A stretch of DNA of 64,000 nt from Nanobdellota archaeon (GTDB lineage Archaea > Nanobdellota > Nanobdellia > Pacearchaeales > GW2011-AR1), in NCBI GenBank assembly GCA_024654565.1, contig JANLHM010000009.1, positions 89,945 through 153,944 of the forward strand, read 5' to 3'. The translations under genes and the position numbers were made by a program. Below the pieces are notes generated by a model. The model was not told the origin of the DNA. It made no database searches and was given only the letters and a program-made list of their open reading frames with translations. Below are positions 1-8,907 of this stretch, in pieces (position 1 is the stretch's first letter; the number at the start of each line of letters is the position of its first letter).

Positions 1-128
1 TTGTTATGAGTAAACAAGTTGGGAAAAAAAGAATATATTCCCTTAACAAAAAAACAATTCTACCAATATTAAAAATAATTGATAAGCACAGAATGTCAAG
101 TTGTGAAGGATGTAAAGTTGGAAAATGA
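1..128 (+). CDS. C-terminal end of an unidentified protein (5' end outside window)
   Basis: An open frame enters from the left edge and ends at TGA 126-128, overlapping the ATG of the next gene (ATGA, 125-128). About 41 residues are visible; an ATG at 6 is the only Met start seen but need not be the real one. The tail ends SSCEGCKVGK, a CxxC pair close to the C terminus. Being translationally coupled to a cysteine desulfurase, it could be an iron-sulfur or redox sensing regulator of the operon, but that is inference; too little is visible to name a family. Confidence 0.55.
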   Translation, partial: VMSKQVGKKRIYSLNKKTILPILKIIDKHRMSSCEGCKVGK

Positions 129-1276
129 AATCAATTTACTTGGATAATGCAGCGACAACAAAAATCGACAATGAAGTCTTGAAATCGATGAAACCTTATC
201 TTGAAGAGTTCTATGGAAATCCTTCATCAGTTCACATCAAGGGCCAGGAAACAAAAAAAGCTCTTGAGAATGCCAGAAGGGTGATTGCTGAATCAATAAA
301 TGCAAAATCTGAAGAAATTTATTTTACTTCGGGAGGAACTGAAAGCAATAACTGGGCACTTAAAGGACTCTTTTTCAAAAATTACCCTAAAAAAAACCAC
401 ATTGTAACTTCAAAAATAGAGCATGATTGCGTCATTAAAACATGTAAATGGATTGAAAAGAATGGGGGGAAAGTAACTTACCTTGATGTCGACAAAGAAG
501 GGTTCATAAATTTAAAAGATTTGGAAAAGTCTCTCACAGGAAAAACATTCCTTGTTTCATTAATGCATGCAAATAACGAAATAGGAACTCTTCAGGATAT
601 AGAAAATATGGGCAAAATATGCAAAAATAAGGGGGTCTTGTTCCATACCGATGCCGCACAAACTTACACTAAAATCCCAATTGATGTAAAAAAAATGAAT
701 ATAAACCTTATGACTATAAACTCCCACAAAATTTACGGTCCAAAAGGGGTTGGGGTCCTTTACATAAAAGAAGGAATAAAAATTGAACCATTACTTCACG
801 GAGGAGGGCATGAAAATGGATTGAGAAGTGGCACTGAAAATGTCCCGGGAATAGTTGGATTTGGAAAAGCTGTTGAAATTTCAAAGAAAATTAACTTTCA
901 AAAGATTTCAGAATTAAGAGATTCCCTTATAACGGGAATATTAACGAATATCCCCAAAACAAATCTAAACGGTCCAGTGGGGGAAAAAAGACTCCCCACA
1001 AATGTAAACATTTCTTTTGGAGGTGCCGAGGGTGAAGCTCTTGGAGCTTATCTTGAAAATAAAGGGGTTTACGTTTCAACTGGTTCAGCCTGTATGTCTA
1101 ACACTAATTCTGAAAGCCATGTTTTAAAAGCAATAGGTCTCTCTGGAAAAGAACAGGACTCCTCAATCAGGTTTACTCTTGGAAAAGAAACCAAAAAAAA
1201 AGAGATAAGTTATGTATTAAAAGTTCTTCCGGGAATAGTTGAAAAATTAAGAATGGGAGAGGTAATTAATAATTAA
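125..1276 (+). CDS. iscS: Cysteine desulfurase, IscS/NifS type
   Basis: A 383-residue PLP enzyme that takes sulfur from cysteine for iron-sulfur cluster assembly. Visible family marks: the SGGTESNN cofactor loop near 69-76, His100 stacking on PLP, the Schiff-base lysine K202 in SHKIYGPKG, and the catalytic persulfide cysteine C323 in STGSACMS. This SGSAC-like loop is the class I (IscS/NifS) form rather than the SufS form, although the neighbours are suf genes. It overlaps the preceding reading frame by four bases and is followed after 36 nt by a DUF1858 gene, so it is probably part of one transcript. Length is normal. Confidence 0.95.
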   Translation: MKSIYLDNAATTKIDNEVLKSMKPYLEEFYGNPSSVHIKGQETKKALENARRVIAESINAKSEEIYFTSGGTESNNWALKGLFFKNYPKKNHIVTSKIEHDCVIKTCKWIEKNGGKVTYLDVDKEGFINLKDLEKSLTGKTFLVSLMHANNEIGTLQDIENMGKICKNKGVLFHTDAAQTYTKIPIDVKKMNINLMTINSHKIYGPKGVGVLYIKEGIKIEPLLHGGGHENGLRSGTENVPGIVGFGKAVEISKKINFQKISELRDSLITGILTNIPKTNLNGPVGEKRLPTNVNISFGGAEGEALGAYLENKGVYVSTGSACMSNTNSESHVLKAIGLSGKEQDSSIRFTLGKETKKKEISYVLKVLPGIVEKLRMGEVINN

Positions 1277-1312
1277 TAATTAACAATAAATAATATAAAA
1301 GGTAATCAAAAA

Positions 1313-1519
1313 ATGAAAAAAGATTTTATAACTAAAGACATGACAATAATGGAAGTAATTGACAAAAAACCTGAAGCTATTGAGGTCTTGATGGAATTTG
1401 GTCTTGGATGTTTTAGCTGTGCATTCTCAGGAATGGAAACAATTGAACAGGGAGCACTCGGACATGGAATGAGTGAAAAAATTATTGAAAAAATGGTTGA
1501 AGAAATAAACAAATTCTAG
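1313..1519 (+). CDS. DUF1858 (hybrid-cluster-associated redox disulfide) protein
   Basis: A 68-residue protein matching the DUF1858 pattern: an opening ITKDMTIMEVIDKKPEAIEV, then FGLGCFSCAFSGMETIEQGA with a CxxC pair, then a helical end. Family members occur alone or at the N terminus of iron-sulfur repair proteins and are thought to bind or exchange thiols or clusters; the exact reaction is not known. Its place directly after the cysteine desulfurase suggests a persulfide or cluster handling role. The reverse-strand frame over the same bases is a shadow. Confidence 0.85.
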   Translation: MKKDFITKDMTIMEVIDKKPEAIEVLMEFGLGCFSCAFSGMETIEQGALGHGMSEKIIEKMVEEINKF

Positions 1520-1571
1520 ATAAAAAAAGACAATTAATCTTTTAAAACTTGGTTTATTAACACTGTTTGAC

Positions 1572-1928
1572 ATGTTCGAATATAAAAATAAAGAGGGAGA
1601 TTTAGTTCAGATTATAAAACAGAATCATGAGAAAAGGTGGTTTATGAAAATCTTTTCAGCCAAAAGAAAATTTACAGAAAATCAGATTTTCCCAAGACAA
1701 TTGTACTCTGGATATGGAATAGAGTTGATTAAAAATAAAAATGGAATCTATATTCCAAATAAGATGATGGAAATAGACTGGTACTCAGATGTAAAAAAGG
1801 ATTTCCTTTTCGCTGTTAATGCTAATGAAATAGAAGTAGAAAAATTAATTCCCTACTTAAAGGAAATTGACCGTTATATTCCCCCTTCTGAAAAAGTTAA
1901 AGAACAAATTGACCCAATTAATGATTAA
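1572..1928 (+). CDS. Hypothetical protein, 118 residues
   Basis: I do not recognise a family. The product is mixed charge, soluble, without Cys pairs, signal peptide or membrane segment, and has several aromatic residues in its middle part. The start is ATG 1572, with an AT-rich stretch 20-40 nt upstream that could be a TATA box, so it may have its own promoter rather than being read from iscS. It lies between iscS/DUF1858 and a convergent L,D-transpeptidase gene. Confidence 0.6.
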   Translation: MFEYKNKEGDLVQIIKQNHEKRWFMKIFSAKRKFTENQIFPRQLYSGYGIELIKNKNGIYIPNKMMEIDWYSDVKKDFLFAVNANEIEVEKLIPYLKEIDRYIPPSEKVKEQIDPIND

Positions 1929-2003
1929 GATAAAAATCAGTCAAAAAATTCTTTTCTCCATGTATTGTTACATTTAGGAATAGAAAAATCTAATTTCAAA
2001 AAT

Positions 2004-2642
2004 TTAATCCTCTGAAATATTAAGGTAAGTTCCTTTTTTTATCAAATTATACAATTCAATTATATTATTATTTTTCATTCTTATGCATCCCCCTGAAACA
2101 GGTTTTCCAATAAGCCCTTCAGCAGAAGTTCCATGTAAGTAGACCATTCTTCTAAATGTATCTTTGTTTTTTTCTTCACAACCTGAAATTTCAATAACTC
2201 TTGAAGTAATAAGTTTTGTAGGGTTATACTCTCCCGCATATATTTTTGCTTTCCTTTTTGTCTCTCTTTTTGAAACAAAAACTGTCCCACAAGGAGCACT
2301 TTCCCCATACATATTACTCACTTTATGAATTCCTGTCGGCGTTTTTGAGCTATTAATTTTATTTCCGAATCCATTTTTTGAAGTTGAAACGGAATAATTC
2401 TTACTAATTTTAAATCCAAAATTATTGTTAGCAAGGTAAATCATTTGTGAAGGACCATCTAAAATAAGGGCATCCCCAGATTGAACCCCAAATTTATTTT
2501 CAATTTCTTGATATAATTGATGTAACTTTTCTTCGAGTTTGCTTTCCACATTATTCTCACTAAAAGGGTTTAATAAATGCGGAAAAAATAAAGCTCCAAA
2601 AAGTCCAACTGAAATACTCTTTGTAAATTCCCTCCTATCCAT
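2004..2642 (-). CDS. Tat-exported L,D-transpeptidase (YkuD domain)
   Basis: A 212-residue protein with a twin-arginine signal (MDRREFTK then a hydrophobic stretch 10-21), so it is probably exported folded and kept at the membrane. The YkuD catalytic region is clear: His170 in YLHGTSAEG and Cys186 in SGGCIRM, the His/Cys pair of L,D-transpeptidases that cross-link or anchor to peptidoglycan stem peptides. Archaea lack bacterial murein, so the substrate here is unknown; it may act on bacterial neighbours or hosts, or on another isopeptide linkage. It is transcribed against the surrounding suf genes and looks like an insertion between iscS and the ferredoxin gene. Confidence 0.88.
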   Translation of the reverse strand: MDRREFTKSISVGLFGALFFPHLLNPFSENNVESKLEEKLHQLYQEIENKFGVQSGDALILDGPSQMIYLANNNFGFKISKNYSVSTSKNGFGNKINSSKTPTGIHKVSNMYGESAPCGTVFVSKRETKRKAKIYAGEYNPTKLITSRVIEISGCEEKNKDTFRRMVYLHGTSAEGLIGKPVSGGCIRMKNNNIIELYNLIKKGTYLNISED

Positions 2643-2714
2643 AAAAATAAAGTATAAATAATAATTTATAAAGATATTTATTCCTTAGTTTTAAAAAGGA
2701 TACTTTCCGTAACC

Positions 2715-2755
2715 TTTTTATATGAACCACTTTTCATATGTTCTATAGGAACATA
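2715..2755 (+). promoter_or_regulatory. Promoter with inverted-repeat operator ahead of ferredoxin/sufB
   Basis: A TATA-like TTTTTATATG lies at about 2715-2723, some 40 nt ahead of the ferredoxin ATG at 2761. It is followed by a perfect 7-bp inverted repeat, TATGTTC-TATAG-GAACATA (2737-2755), covering the expected transcription start. Its position between TATA and start codon is typical of an archaeal repressor site. That it senses iron or redox state is inference from the genes downstream. Confidence 0.55.
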
Positions 2756-2760
2756 CAAAA

Positions 2761-3024
2761 ATGCCAAAAATCATATTAAACGAAAAAGAAATTGATTTTG
2801 AAGAGGATATAAATCCATATTTAGAGTTTGAAAAGTTAGGGGTTGACTTTAGTTGCCACAATGGAGTATGTGGAACATGCAAAATCAAAGTCCTAAAAGG
2901 TATGGAAAATATAAATCCTAAAACTGAAATGGAGGAAGAGTTTCCCCTTGATGAAGATGAAAGACTAGCTTGCCAATGTCACAAATTGAAGGGAAATGTT
3001 GAAGCAAAATATGAAGAATGGTAG
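2761..3024 (+). CDS. [2Fe-2S] ferredoxin, plant/adrenodoxin fold
   Basis: An 87-residue electron carrier with the plant-type ferredoxin spacing: C32-x4-C37-x2-C40 in [10 protein letters not shown], and a distal C71 in ACQC. The length fits a single beta-grasp domain. It overlaps the start of sufB by about 29 (or 14) nt, so the two are translationally coupled; it probably supplies electrons or a trial cluster to the SUF machinery. It has a promoter of its own with an inverted-repeat operator. Confidence 0.9.
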   Translation: MPKIILNEKEIDFEEDINPYLEFEKLGVDFSCHNGVCGTCKIKVLKGMENINPKTEMEEEFPLDEDERLACQCHKLKGNVEAKYEEW

Positions 3025-6000
3025 GACTGATGAAATTTACAACATCAAAAATCCTGAAGACTTAAAATTCAAAAGCCCTGAAGGACTAAATGAAAAAGTT
3101 GTAAGACAAATTTCAAAAGACAAAAATGAGCCCGAATGGATGTTAAAAAAAAGGCTTGAAGGACTTAAAATTTTTAATGAAAAACCCATTCCTGACTGGG
3201 GACCGAGTCTTAAAAGTCTCAACCTAGAGAAAATTCACTTTTATATGAAACCCAATGCCAAAAATTCGAGGAGCTGGGATGACGTTCCTAAAGACATAAA
3301 AGAAACTTTTGACCGTCTTGGAATTCCTGAAGCTGAAAAAGAAGCGCTTGGAGGAGTTGGAGCCCAATATGAAAGTGAAACAATATACCACAATCTAAAA
3401 AAAGACCTTGAAGAAAAAGGAATAATCTTCAAAGATTGCGACACGGGATTAAAAGAACATGAAGAACTTTTTAAAAAATATTTTATGACTACATGCATTT
3501 CTCCAAATTTACATAAATTTTCAGCACTTCACTGTGCAGTATGGAGTGGAGGAACTTTTATTTATATCCCAAAAGGGGTGAAAGTTGAAATTCCTCTCCA
3601 AGCATATTTTAGAATGAACTCAAAAAAAGGGGGACAATTTGAACACACGCTTATAATTGCAGACGAAGGTTCAGAACTTCATTATATTGAAGGATGTTTT
3701 ACAAAAGGAAATAAAATAACAACCAATACTGATTACAAGAATATTGAGGAAATAAAAGAGGGGGATTTGGTCCTGACAAGCGAAGGAAGATTCAAAAAAG
3801 TAAAAGAATTGCAAATAAGGCAATATGCGGGCGATTTATATGGAATAGAACTTTATGGAGACCCCACTCAAAAAATTGAAGTGACAAGTAATCACGAATT
3901 TCTTTATGTCGACAAAAAAATAAAAAATGAAAGAAATAAAATTTTTAACCCTCGTTGGAATACCCCCATATTTTTCAAAAAAGGAGATTATCTTGCAGTC
4001 CCAATAAATAATGTAACAAATCATAAAAAATTTAGAGATTTTGAAATTGAATATGGGGAAAATAAAGAAAATTTGAAAGTTCCAATGAATCCAGATTTTT
4101 TTAGGTTAATTGGCTACTATCTTGCTGAAGGTTCAACAATAAATGAACACTATTTATGCTTTGATTTTAATTCTAAAGAAAGAGATTATATTGATGATGT
4201 AAAAAGTTTATTAGTAAAAGTTTTTAAAGCAAATCCTTATGAACAACCCCATAAGTTGAATAATGGGGTCTCAGTAAGAGTTAATTCAACAAAACTAGCA
4301 AGGTTATTTAAAAATTTTGGAGACAGGAATTACAATAAGAAATTACCACAATGGACAGTTTTTGAAAAGAAAGAGAATCAAAAAGAATTAATTAAGGGAT
4401 GGTTTAGGGGAGATGGAAATTATTACTCAAGAAGGCATCAATCTGGATTTAAAGAAGTGTTCAGGATAAACACAACTTCAGAAATTTTAACTAGGCAGGG
4501 GAGAGATATTCTCTTAAGGTTGGGAATTGTTTCATTCATAAATCAAAGAGACAGGTCAAAAGAAGGCAGAAGAAAAATGTTCACTCTTGGGATTTCAGGA
4601 TATTTTCTTCCAAAATTTGGAAATTTAGTTGGAATAAAAGCAAAAGAAAAACTGCATAATAAAAATCGTGCTTCAATGTTTGGGATAAATGAAAAATTTG
4701 CGTTTTTCCCAATTAAAAAAATAACAAAAAAGGTTGTGAAGAATATCTCAACTTTTAACTTTTCAGTTGAAGGAGATGAAACATATACAGTTGCAGGAGT
4801 TGCCGTTCACAATTGCTCAGCCCCAGAATATACTGAAAACTCTCTACATGCAGGAGGAGTTGAAATCCATGTTTTAAAAGGTGCAAGAGTGAGATACTCT
4901 TCAATTGAAAACTGGTCAAAAAACACATATAACCTAAATACAAAAAGAGCAGTAGTAGAGGAAAATGGAATAATTGAATGGGTAAATGGAAATTTGGGTT
5001 GCTTGACGGGAGATACAAAAATTTTTACAAATCAAAAAGGGCCTATTGAAATTAAGTCTATTGAAAAAGGGGATGGAGTTTATGTTTGGAACGAAAAAAC
5101 AAATAAAATTGATGAATCAAGGGTAAAAAACAAAATGTTTAGTGGAAACAAAAAAGTTTACAAACTAGAAGCTGGAGGAAGAGAAATTGAAGCTTCTGGA
5201 AACCACCCATTTTTAAATTTAGTCAGAAGAAAGCATAAAGAATCTCACAAAAAAAGTTTTTTTTATACCGAATGGAAACCTTTAGAAAAGCTTAAAGTAG
5301 GAGATATAATAGGTATTTCAAAAAAAATTAATCTAAAGGGAAATCCTTACATCCTTCCAAAGATAGAAAAGAATTATTTTGTGAATAGCAAGAATCAATA
5401 TTCCCAGTTTAAGATGAATACTTCTCACTTGTATAATAAAAAGATATCCATTCAAAAAGAAACCAATGAAGATTTTATGTGGTTAATGGGTTTGATAATG
5501 GGTGATGGTCATGTAGACTTAAGTCAAAATAAAATAAATATTGCAACACACGTAACCGAAGATTATAGAGAAGACCTTATAAAACTCCTTAAAAAATTAT
5601 TCAATTATAAAGTAACGGAGAAAAAAGAGAGATACATTGTAATAAATTCAAGGGTTTTATGCCAATTGTTAAATAAAATAGGATTTGTAGGTAATGCTGG
5701 AACAAAAAAAATTCCGAAATGGGTATTCACTTTACCAGAGAATCAGATAATGTCTTTTGTTGCGGGATATTCTGATTCGGACGGGCATGTAGAAGGGGGG
5801 GGATTATATCTGACTAGTGTGAATAAAAATCTTCTCGAACAGGTAAAACTTTTAGGGATACAAATCGGTTTTGGGGTTTCAAAGGTTTTTGTTCATGGAA
5901 AAGCCAAGGAAATATCTATTTTAGGAAAAATAACAAAAGCAAAAGATTCATGGAGAATTCTTTTCAATGGAAAAAAGACAAAAGAGATTCCATTAAGATG

Positions 6001-6727
6001 CAAAAAGAAAAAGGAAAAAATTATAAAAATAAAAACAAGAAGAGTGGATTCTTCTTCAGAAGGCTTAAATTTTAAAAGTAAAACTAATGAGGATATAGGT
6101 TTTGTAAGAATTAGAAAAATAAAAGAAATTGGAGTTAAACCAACATTTGATATAGAAATAGAAAATCATAATAATTTTATTGCAAATGGGTTAATTGTCC
6201 ACAACTCTAAACTTACTATGCTTTACCCATGTAGTGTTTTGAAAGGGAAAAACTCAAAATCAGATTACATCGGTATTGCTTATGCGGGAAAAGGCCAATA
6301 TCAAGATACCGGGTGCAAAATTTACCACTTGAATGAAAACACCTCTTCAACAGTTCTTTCAAAAGGGATAAGTGTCGACGGAGGAGTAAGTTCCTACAGG
6401 GGGCTCGTACAAATAAATAAAGGGGCAATAAATTCAAAATCAAGTGTAAGGTGTGATGGGCTTATGCTTGACAACAAAAGTAAAGCAATGACTCTTCCAT
6501 CAATGGATGTTCACGAAAACAATGTAGAAGTTTCTCACGAAGCAGCAGTTGGAAAAGTCGGGGAAGAAGACTTGTTTTATTTGATGAGTAGAGGTCTTCC
6601 AGAAAGTGAAGCAATTAAGTTAATTGTTGCGGGTTTTATTGAACCAGTTGTAAAAGAACTTCCATTAGAATATGCAGTTGAACTAAATAAATTAATTGAG
6701 CTTGAGATAGAAAACTCTGTTTGTTAA
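2996..6727 (+). CDS. sufB: SufB scaffold subunit carrying two inteins
   Basis: A 1243-residue precursor. Removing two inteins leaves about 468 residues, the usual SufB length. The N-extein begins like archaeal SufB ([20 protein letters not shown]); the C-extein carries [39 protein letters not shown] and the typical end. SufB with SufC forms the cluster scaffold. Inteins sit at residues 234-606 (after YIEG) and 669-1070 (after GNLG), both in highly conserved scaffold segments, so no active protein exists until splicing. No sufD is seen, so a SufB2C2-type complex is likely. The start is ATG 2996; ATG 3011 is an equally possible start. Confidence 0.95.
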   Translation: MLKQNMKNGRTDEIYNIKNPEDLKFKSPEGLNEKVVRQISKDKNEPEWMLKKRLEGLKIFNEKPIPDWGPSLKSLNLEKIHFYMKPNAKNSRSWDDVPKDIKETFDRLGIPEAEKEALGGVGAQYESETIYHNLKKDLEEKGIIFKDCDTGLKEHEELFKKYFMTTCISPNLHKFSALHCAVWSGGTFIYIPKGVKVEIPLQAYFRMNSKKGGQFEHTLIIADEGSELHYIEGCFTKGNKITTNTDYKNIEEIKEGDLVLTSEGRFKKVKELQIRQYAGDLYGIELYGDPTQKIEVTSNHEFLYVDKKIKNERNKIFNPRWNTPIFFKKGDYLAVPINNVTNHKKFRDFEIEYGENKENLKVPMNPDFFRLIGYYLAEGSTINEHYLCFDFNSKERDYIDDVKSLLVKVFKANPYEQPHKLNNGVSVRVNSTKLARLFKNFGDRNYNKKLPQWTVFEKKENQKELIKGWFRGDGNYYSRRHQSGFKEVFRINTTSEILTRQGRDILLRLGIVSFINQRDRSKEGRRKMFTLGISGYFLPKFGNLVGIKAKEKLHNKNRASMFGINEKFAFFPIKKITKKVVKNISTFNFSVEGDETYTVAGVAVHNCSAPEYTENSLHAGGVEIHVLKGARVRYSSIENWSKNTYNLNTKRAVVEENGIIEWVNGNLGCLTGDTKIFTNQKGPIEIKSIEKGDGVYVWNEKTNKIDESRVKNKMFSGNKKVYKLEAGGREIEASGNHPFLNLVRRKHKESHKKSFFYTEWKPLEKLKVGDIIGISKKINLKGNPYILPKIEKNYFVNSKNQYSQFKMNTSHLYNKKISIQKETNEDFMWLMGLIMGDGHVDLSQNKINIATHVTEDYREDLIKLLKKLFNYKVTEKKERYIVINSRVLCQLLNKIGFVGNAGTKKIPKWVFTLPENQIMSFVAGYSDSDGHVEGGGLYLTSVNKNLLEQVKLLGIQIGFGVSKVFVHGKAKEISILGKITKAKDSWRILFNGKKTKEIPLRCKKKKEKIIKIKTRRVDSSSEGLNFKSKTNEDIGFVRIRKIKEIGVKPTFDIEIENHNNFIANGLIVHNSKLTMLYPCSVLKGKNSKSDYIGIAYAGKGQYQDTGCKIYHLNENTSSTVLSKGISVDGGVSSYRGLVQINKGAINSKSSVRCDGLMLDNKSKAMTLPSMDVHENNVEVSHEAAVGKVGEEDLFYLMSRGLPESEAIKLIVAGFIEPVVKELPLEYAVELNKLIELEIENSVC
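3695..4813 (+). mobile_element. Intein 1 in SufB, with LAGLIDADG endonuclease
   Basis: A 373-residue in-frame element from Cys (TGC/TGT codon at 3695) to the terminal His-Asn (VAVHN), followed by Cys as the +1 nucleophile. Splicing block A is [14 protein letters not shown]; the block F/G end is [11 protein letters not shown]. Two dodecapeptide endonuclease motifs are visible, [10 protein letters not shown] and [11 protein letters not shown], each with its acidic residue, so the homing endonuclease is probably intact. Confidence 0.93.
5000..6205 (+). mobile_element. Intein 2 in SufB, with LAGLIDADG endonuclease
   Basis: A 402-residue element starting [11 protein letters not shown] and ending [11 protein letters not shown], followed by Ser as the +1 residue. 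The endonuclease motifs [13 protein letters not shown] and [14 protein letters not shown] both keep their aspartates. The +1 residue (Ser instead of Cys) and a different endonuclease sequence show this is an independent intein from the one 62 extein residues upstream. Confidence 0.93.
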
Positions 6728-6739
6728 GATTAATCAAAA

Positions 6740-7057
6740 ATGAGAATAAAAGAAATTAAAGGGATTGTGAATGATTTGATGAATGTATCAAGTTGGAAAA
6801 ATCCACTTAGTCTGTTACCCGTTCAACCAGATAAAAAATATGAAATAAACTTACCAACTGGAAAACTGAATGTTGATTTTGAAGACAGTATAACTGAATA
6901 TTTAATTGAAAAATACAAGTGGTTTATTAATCGAGTTAAAAATTTAAAAGGGAATTTGAATGACTTTGAAGAAGCAAGAATAATTATTTACATAAGAAAA
7001 GAAAAAGTTAAGATTAAATACAAAAAGAAGAATTTTGAGGATGAAATAATTTATTAA
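6740..7057 (+). CDS. Hypothetical protein between sufB and sufU
   Basis: A 105-residue soluble, Lys-rich protein with no Cys and no recognisable family. It begins 12 nt after sufB and ends 7 nt before sufU, so it is almost certainly made from the suf transcript. Predicted from composition to be mainly beta in the middle (KKYEINLPTGKLNVDF) and helical later. A suf-accessory role is inference from position only. Confidence 0.65.
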   Translation: MRIKEIKGIVNDLMNVSSWKNPLSLLPVQPDKKYEINLPTGKLNVDFEDSITEYLIEKYKWFINRVKNLKGNLNDFEEARIIIYIRKEKVKIKYKKKNFEDEIIY

Positions 7058-7064
7058 TAAAAAG

Positions 7065-7427
7065 ATGAAAACTGAATCAATATACAAAGAAAAAATAATG
7101 GAAATTTATTCTGAAAAACCTAACTTTGGAAAGTTAAAAAACAAAACACACTCGGGAACTTTGAAAAATTCCGGATGTGAAGATGAATTTACTCTTGAAC
7201 TTGAAATAAAGGACGGAAAAATTAAAGACACCAAGTTCCATGGAAAGGGTTGTGTAATCTCAACCGTTTCAGCTTCAGTATTTTTAGAAAAAATTAAAGG
7301 AATGAATCTTGAAGACGCAAAAAAAATCTCTAAAAAAGATATAGATGAGCTTTTAGGAATAGAAGTCATCCCGACAAGAGTAAAGTGTGAACTACTTCCC
7401 CTTGAAATATTGAGAGGTATAAAATGA
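7065..7427 (+). CDS. sufU: SufU/IscU-type cluster scaffold or sulfur carrier
   Basis: A 120-residue NifU N-terminal domain protein. The three ligand cysteines are present: C38 in NSGCEDE (with D40 as the conserved Asp), C63 in GKGCVIS followed by the family's small-residue run, and C108 in RVKCELLPLE. The first site reads GCED where most relatives have CGD, a small spacing change worth noting. It accepts persulfide from the desulfurase or builds nascent clusters for SufBC. The stop overlaps the ATG of the following fusion gene by four bases. Confidence 0.9.
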   Translation: MKTESIYKEKIMEIYSEKPNFGKLKNKTHSGTLKNSGCEDEFTLELEIKDGKIKDTKFHGKGCVISTVSASVFLEKIKGMNLEDAKKISKKDIDELLGIEVIPTRVKCELLPLEILRGIK

Positions 7428-8818
7428 CTCAAAAATTTAAAATTGAAAACAAAGTATGGGCAGTGTTAAGACCAGATTATTCTGAAAGCGGAATTTTAAA
7501 AAGTATTGGCATATGTGGTTCAGGTTTTTTTATTGACAAATATACTTTTGTTACCTCTTACCATATACTCAATGAATCTTCATTTATTCCAAATGATAAA
7601 TATTTTAACAAAAATATTATTATTGTCAATCCCCAAGGGAAAAAAATTGAAATCACACCCAAGAATATTTACAAATACGTTCCTGAACTAGATTTGACGG
7701 TTATAAAAATGATCGAAAAAGAAGAATATTTCAAACTTGAAAAAGAATATTCAAAAGGGGATGAAGTTAAGAATATTGGATACCCAGAAAAAAACATTAA
7801 AGAAATTTTTGATAATAATTCTACATGCATAAAAAAACAATTCGATAATTCAGGAGTAATATTTGAAATTAATAAAAATTATTCAATATTTGCCAATGAT
7901 GTAAAAATTAATAATAAGAAGGTTATAATGTTAGATTATACCTCAGAAAAAGGATTTAGTGGTGGACCCCTTTTAAAAAATAACAAAATTATAGGAATAA
8001 TGTCTCACATAAATCCCGCAAATAAAAAAACGGTAGCAATCTCAATTGAAGAAATAGAAAAAAAATTAAAAGAAAATTCTAATAAAAAATTGCTTGAAGT
8101 AAAAAATCTCCATGTCAAAGTTGAAGGTAAAGAGATACTTAAAGGAATAAACCTTACTCTTGACCTGGGAAAAGTTAATGCCCTAATGGGGCCAAATGGT
8201 TCAGGTAAGTCAACTCTTGTAAACGCCATAATGGGCCACCCAAAGTATCTTGTAACAGAAGGGGAAATTTTGTTTAAAGGAAAAAACATCATTGACCTCT
8301 CCCCCGATAAACGTGCAAAACTGGGCATATTTTTGTCTTTCCAGTATCCAAGAGAAATTTCCGGAGTAAGTGTCTCAAAGTTTTTGAAAACTGCTTCAAA
8401 AGAATTAAATCCTGAATTCTCACTTTTTGAATTCAAAAATAAAATAAAAGAAAAAATGGAAATTTTAAATGTATCTGAAGAAATGATTGAAAGATATTTG
8501 AATGAAGGTTTTTCGGGTGGAGAAAAAAAGAAAAATGAAATTCTTCAAATGCTTATGTTTGACCCAAAACTAATAATTTTGGATGAAACTGATTCTGGAC
8601 TTGACATTGACTCACTTAGAACAGTTTCAAAAGGGGTAAACAAAATTATGAACAAAGAAAAGTGTGTCCTTATTATCACCCACTACAAAAGAATACTTGA
8701 ATACATTAAGCCTGACAAGGTGATTATTATGGTAAACGGAAAAATAGCTCTCGAAGGAGACGGAAAGTTAGCCGATAAACTCGAAGAAAAAGGATACGGC
8801 TGGATTGAAGAAGATTAG
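7424..8818 (+). CDS. sufC: Fusion: trypsin-like serine protease domain + SufC ATPase
   Basis: A 464-residue single frame. Residues 1-215 look like an S1/HtrA-type protease domain: GSGFFID, then His47 in TSYHIL, Asp90 in ELDLTVI and Ser179 in GFSGGPLL form a complete triad in the right order. Residues about 222-464 are SufC: Walker A GPNGSGKST (256-264), Q-loop SFQYPREISG, signature FSGGEKKKNE, Walker B LIILDETDSGLD, and H-loop THYKRIL. SufC normally begins where the second half starts. A TTG at 8090 could in principle start a free SufC, but no Shine-Dalgarno is seen there. It overlaps sufU by ATGA. The protease half has no signal peptide, so the fusion is cytoplasmic. Confidence 0.93.
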   Translation: MTQKFKIENKVWAVLRPDYSESGILKSIGICGSGFFIDKYTFVTSYHILNESSFIPNDKYFNKNIIIVNPQGKKIEITPKNIYKYVPELDLTVIKMIEKEEYFKLEKEYSKGDEVKNIGYPEKNIKEIFDNNSTCIKKQFDNSGVIFEINKNYSIFANDVKINNKKVIMLDYTSEKGFSGGPLLKNNKIIGIMSHINPANKKTVAISIEEIEKKLKENSNKKLLEVKNLHVKVEGKEILKGINLTLDLGKVNALMGPNGSGKSTLVNAIMGHPKYLVTEGEILFKGKNIIDLSPDKRAKLGIFLSFQYPREISGVSVSKFLKTASKELNPEFSLFEFKNKIKEKMEILNVSEEMIERYLNEGFSGGEKKKNEILQMLMFDPKLIILDETDSGLDIDSLRTVSKGVNKIMNKEKCVLIITHYKRILEYIKPDKVIIMVNGKIALEGDGKLADKLEEKGYGWIEED

Positions 8819-8907
8819 CGAGAAAGGTTCCAAAAAAACTCAAATGAATTTTTATAAAACCATAAGGTCCTAGAAAAGTTTATAAAGTTCTAAATATATT
8901 CTTCAAC

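Noticed and set aside
8090-8818. Free SufC starting at TTG 8090
   Set aside because: No Shine-Dalgarno or promoter is visible and the longer frame starts with ATGA coupling to sufU; kept only as an alternative in the fusion entry.
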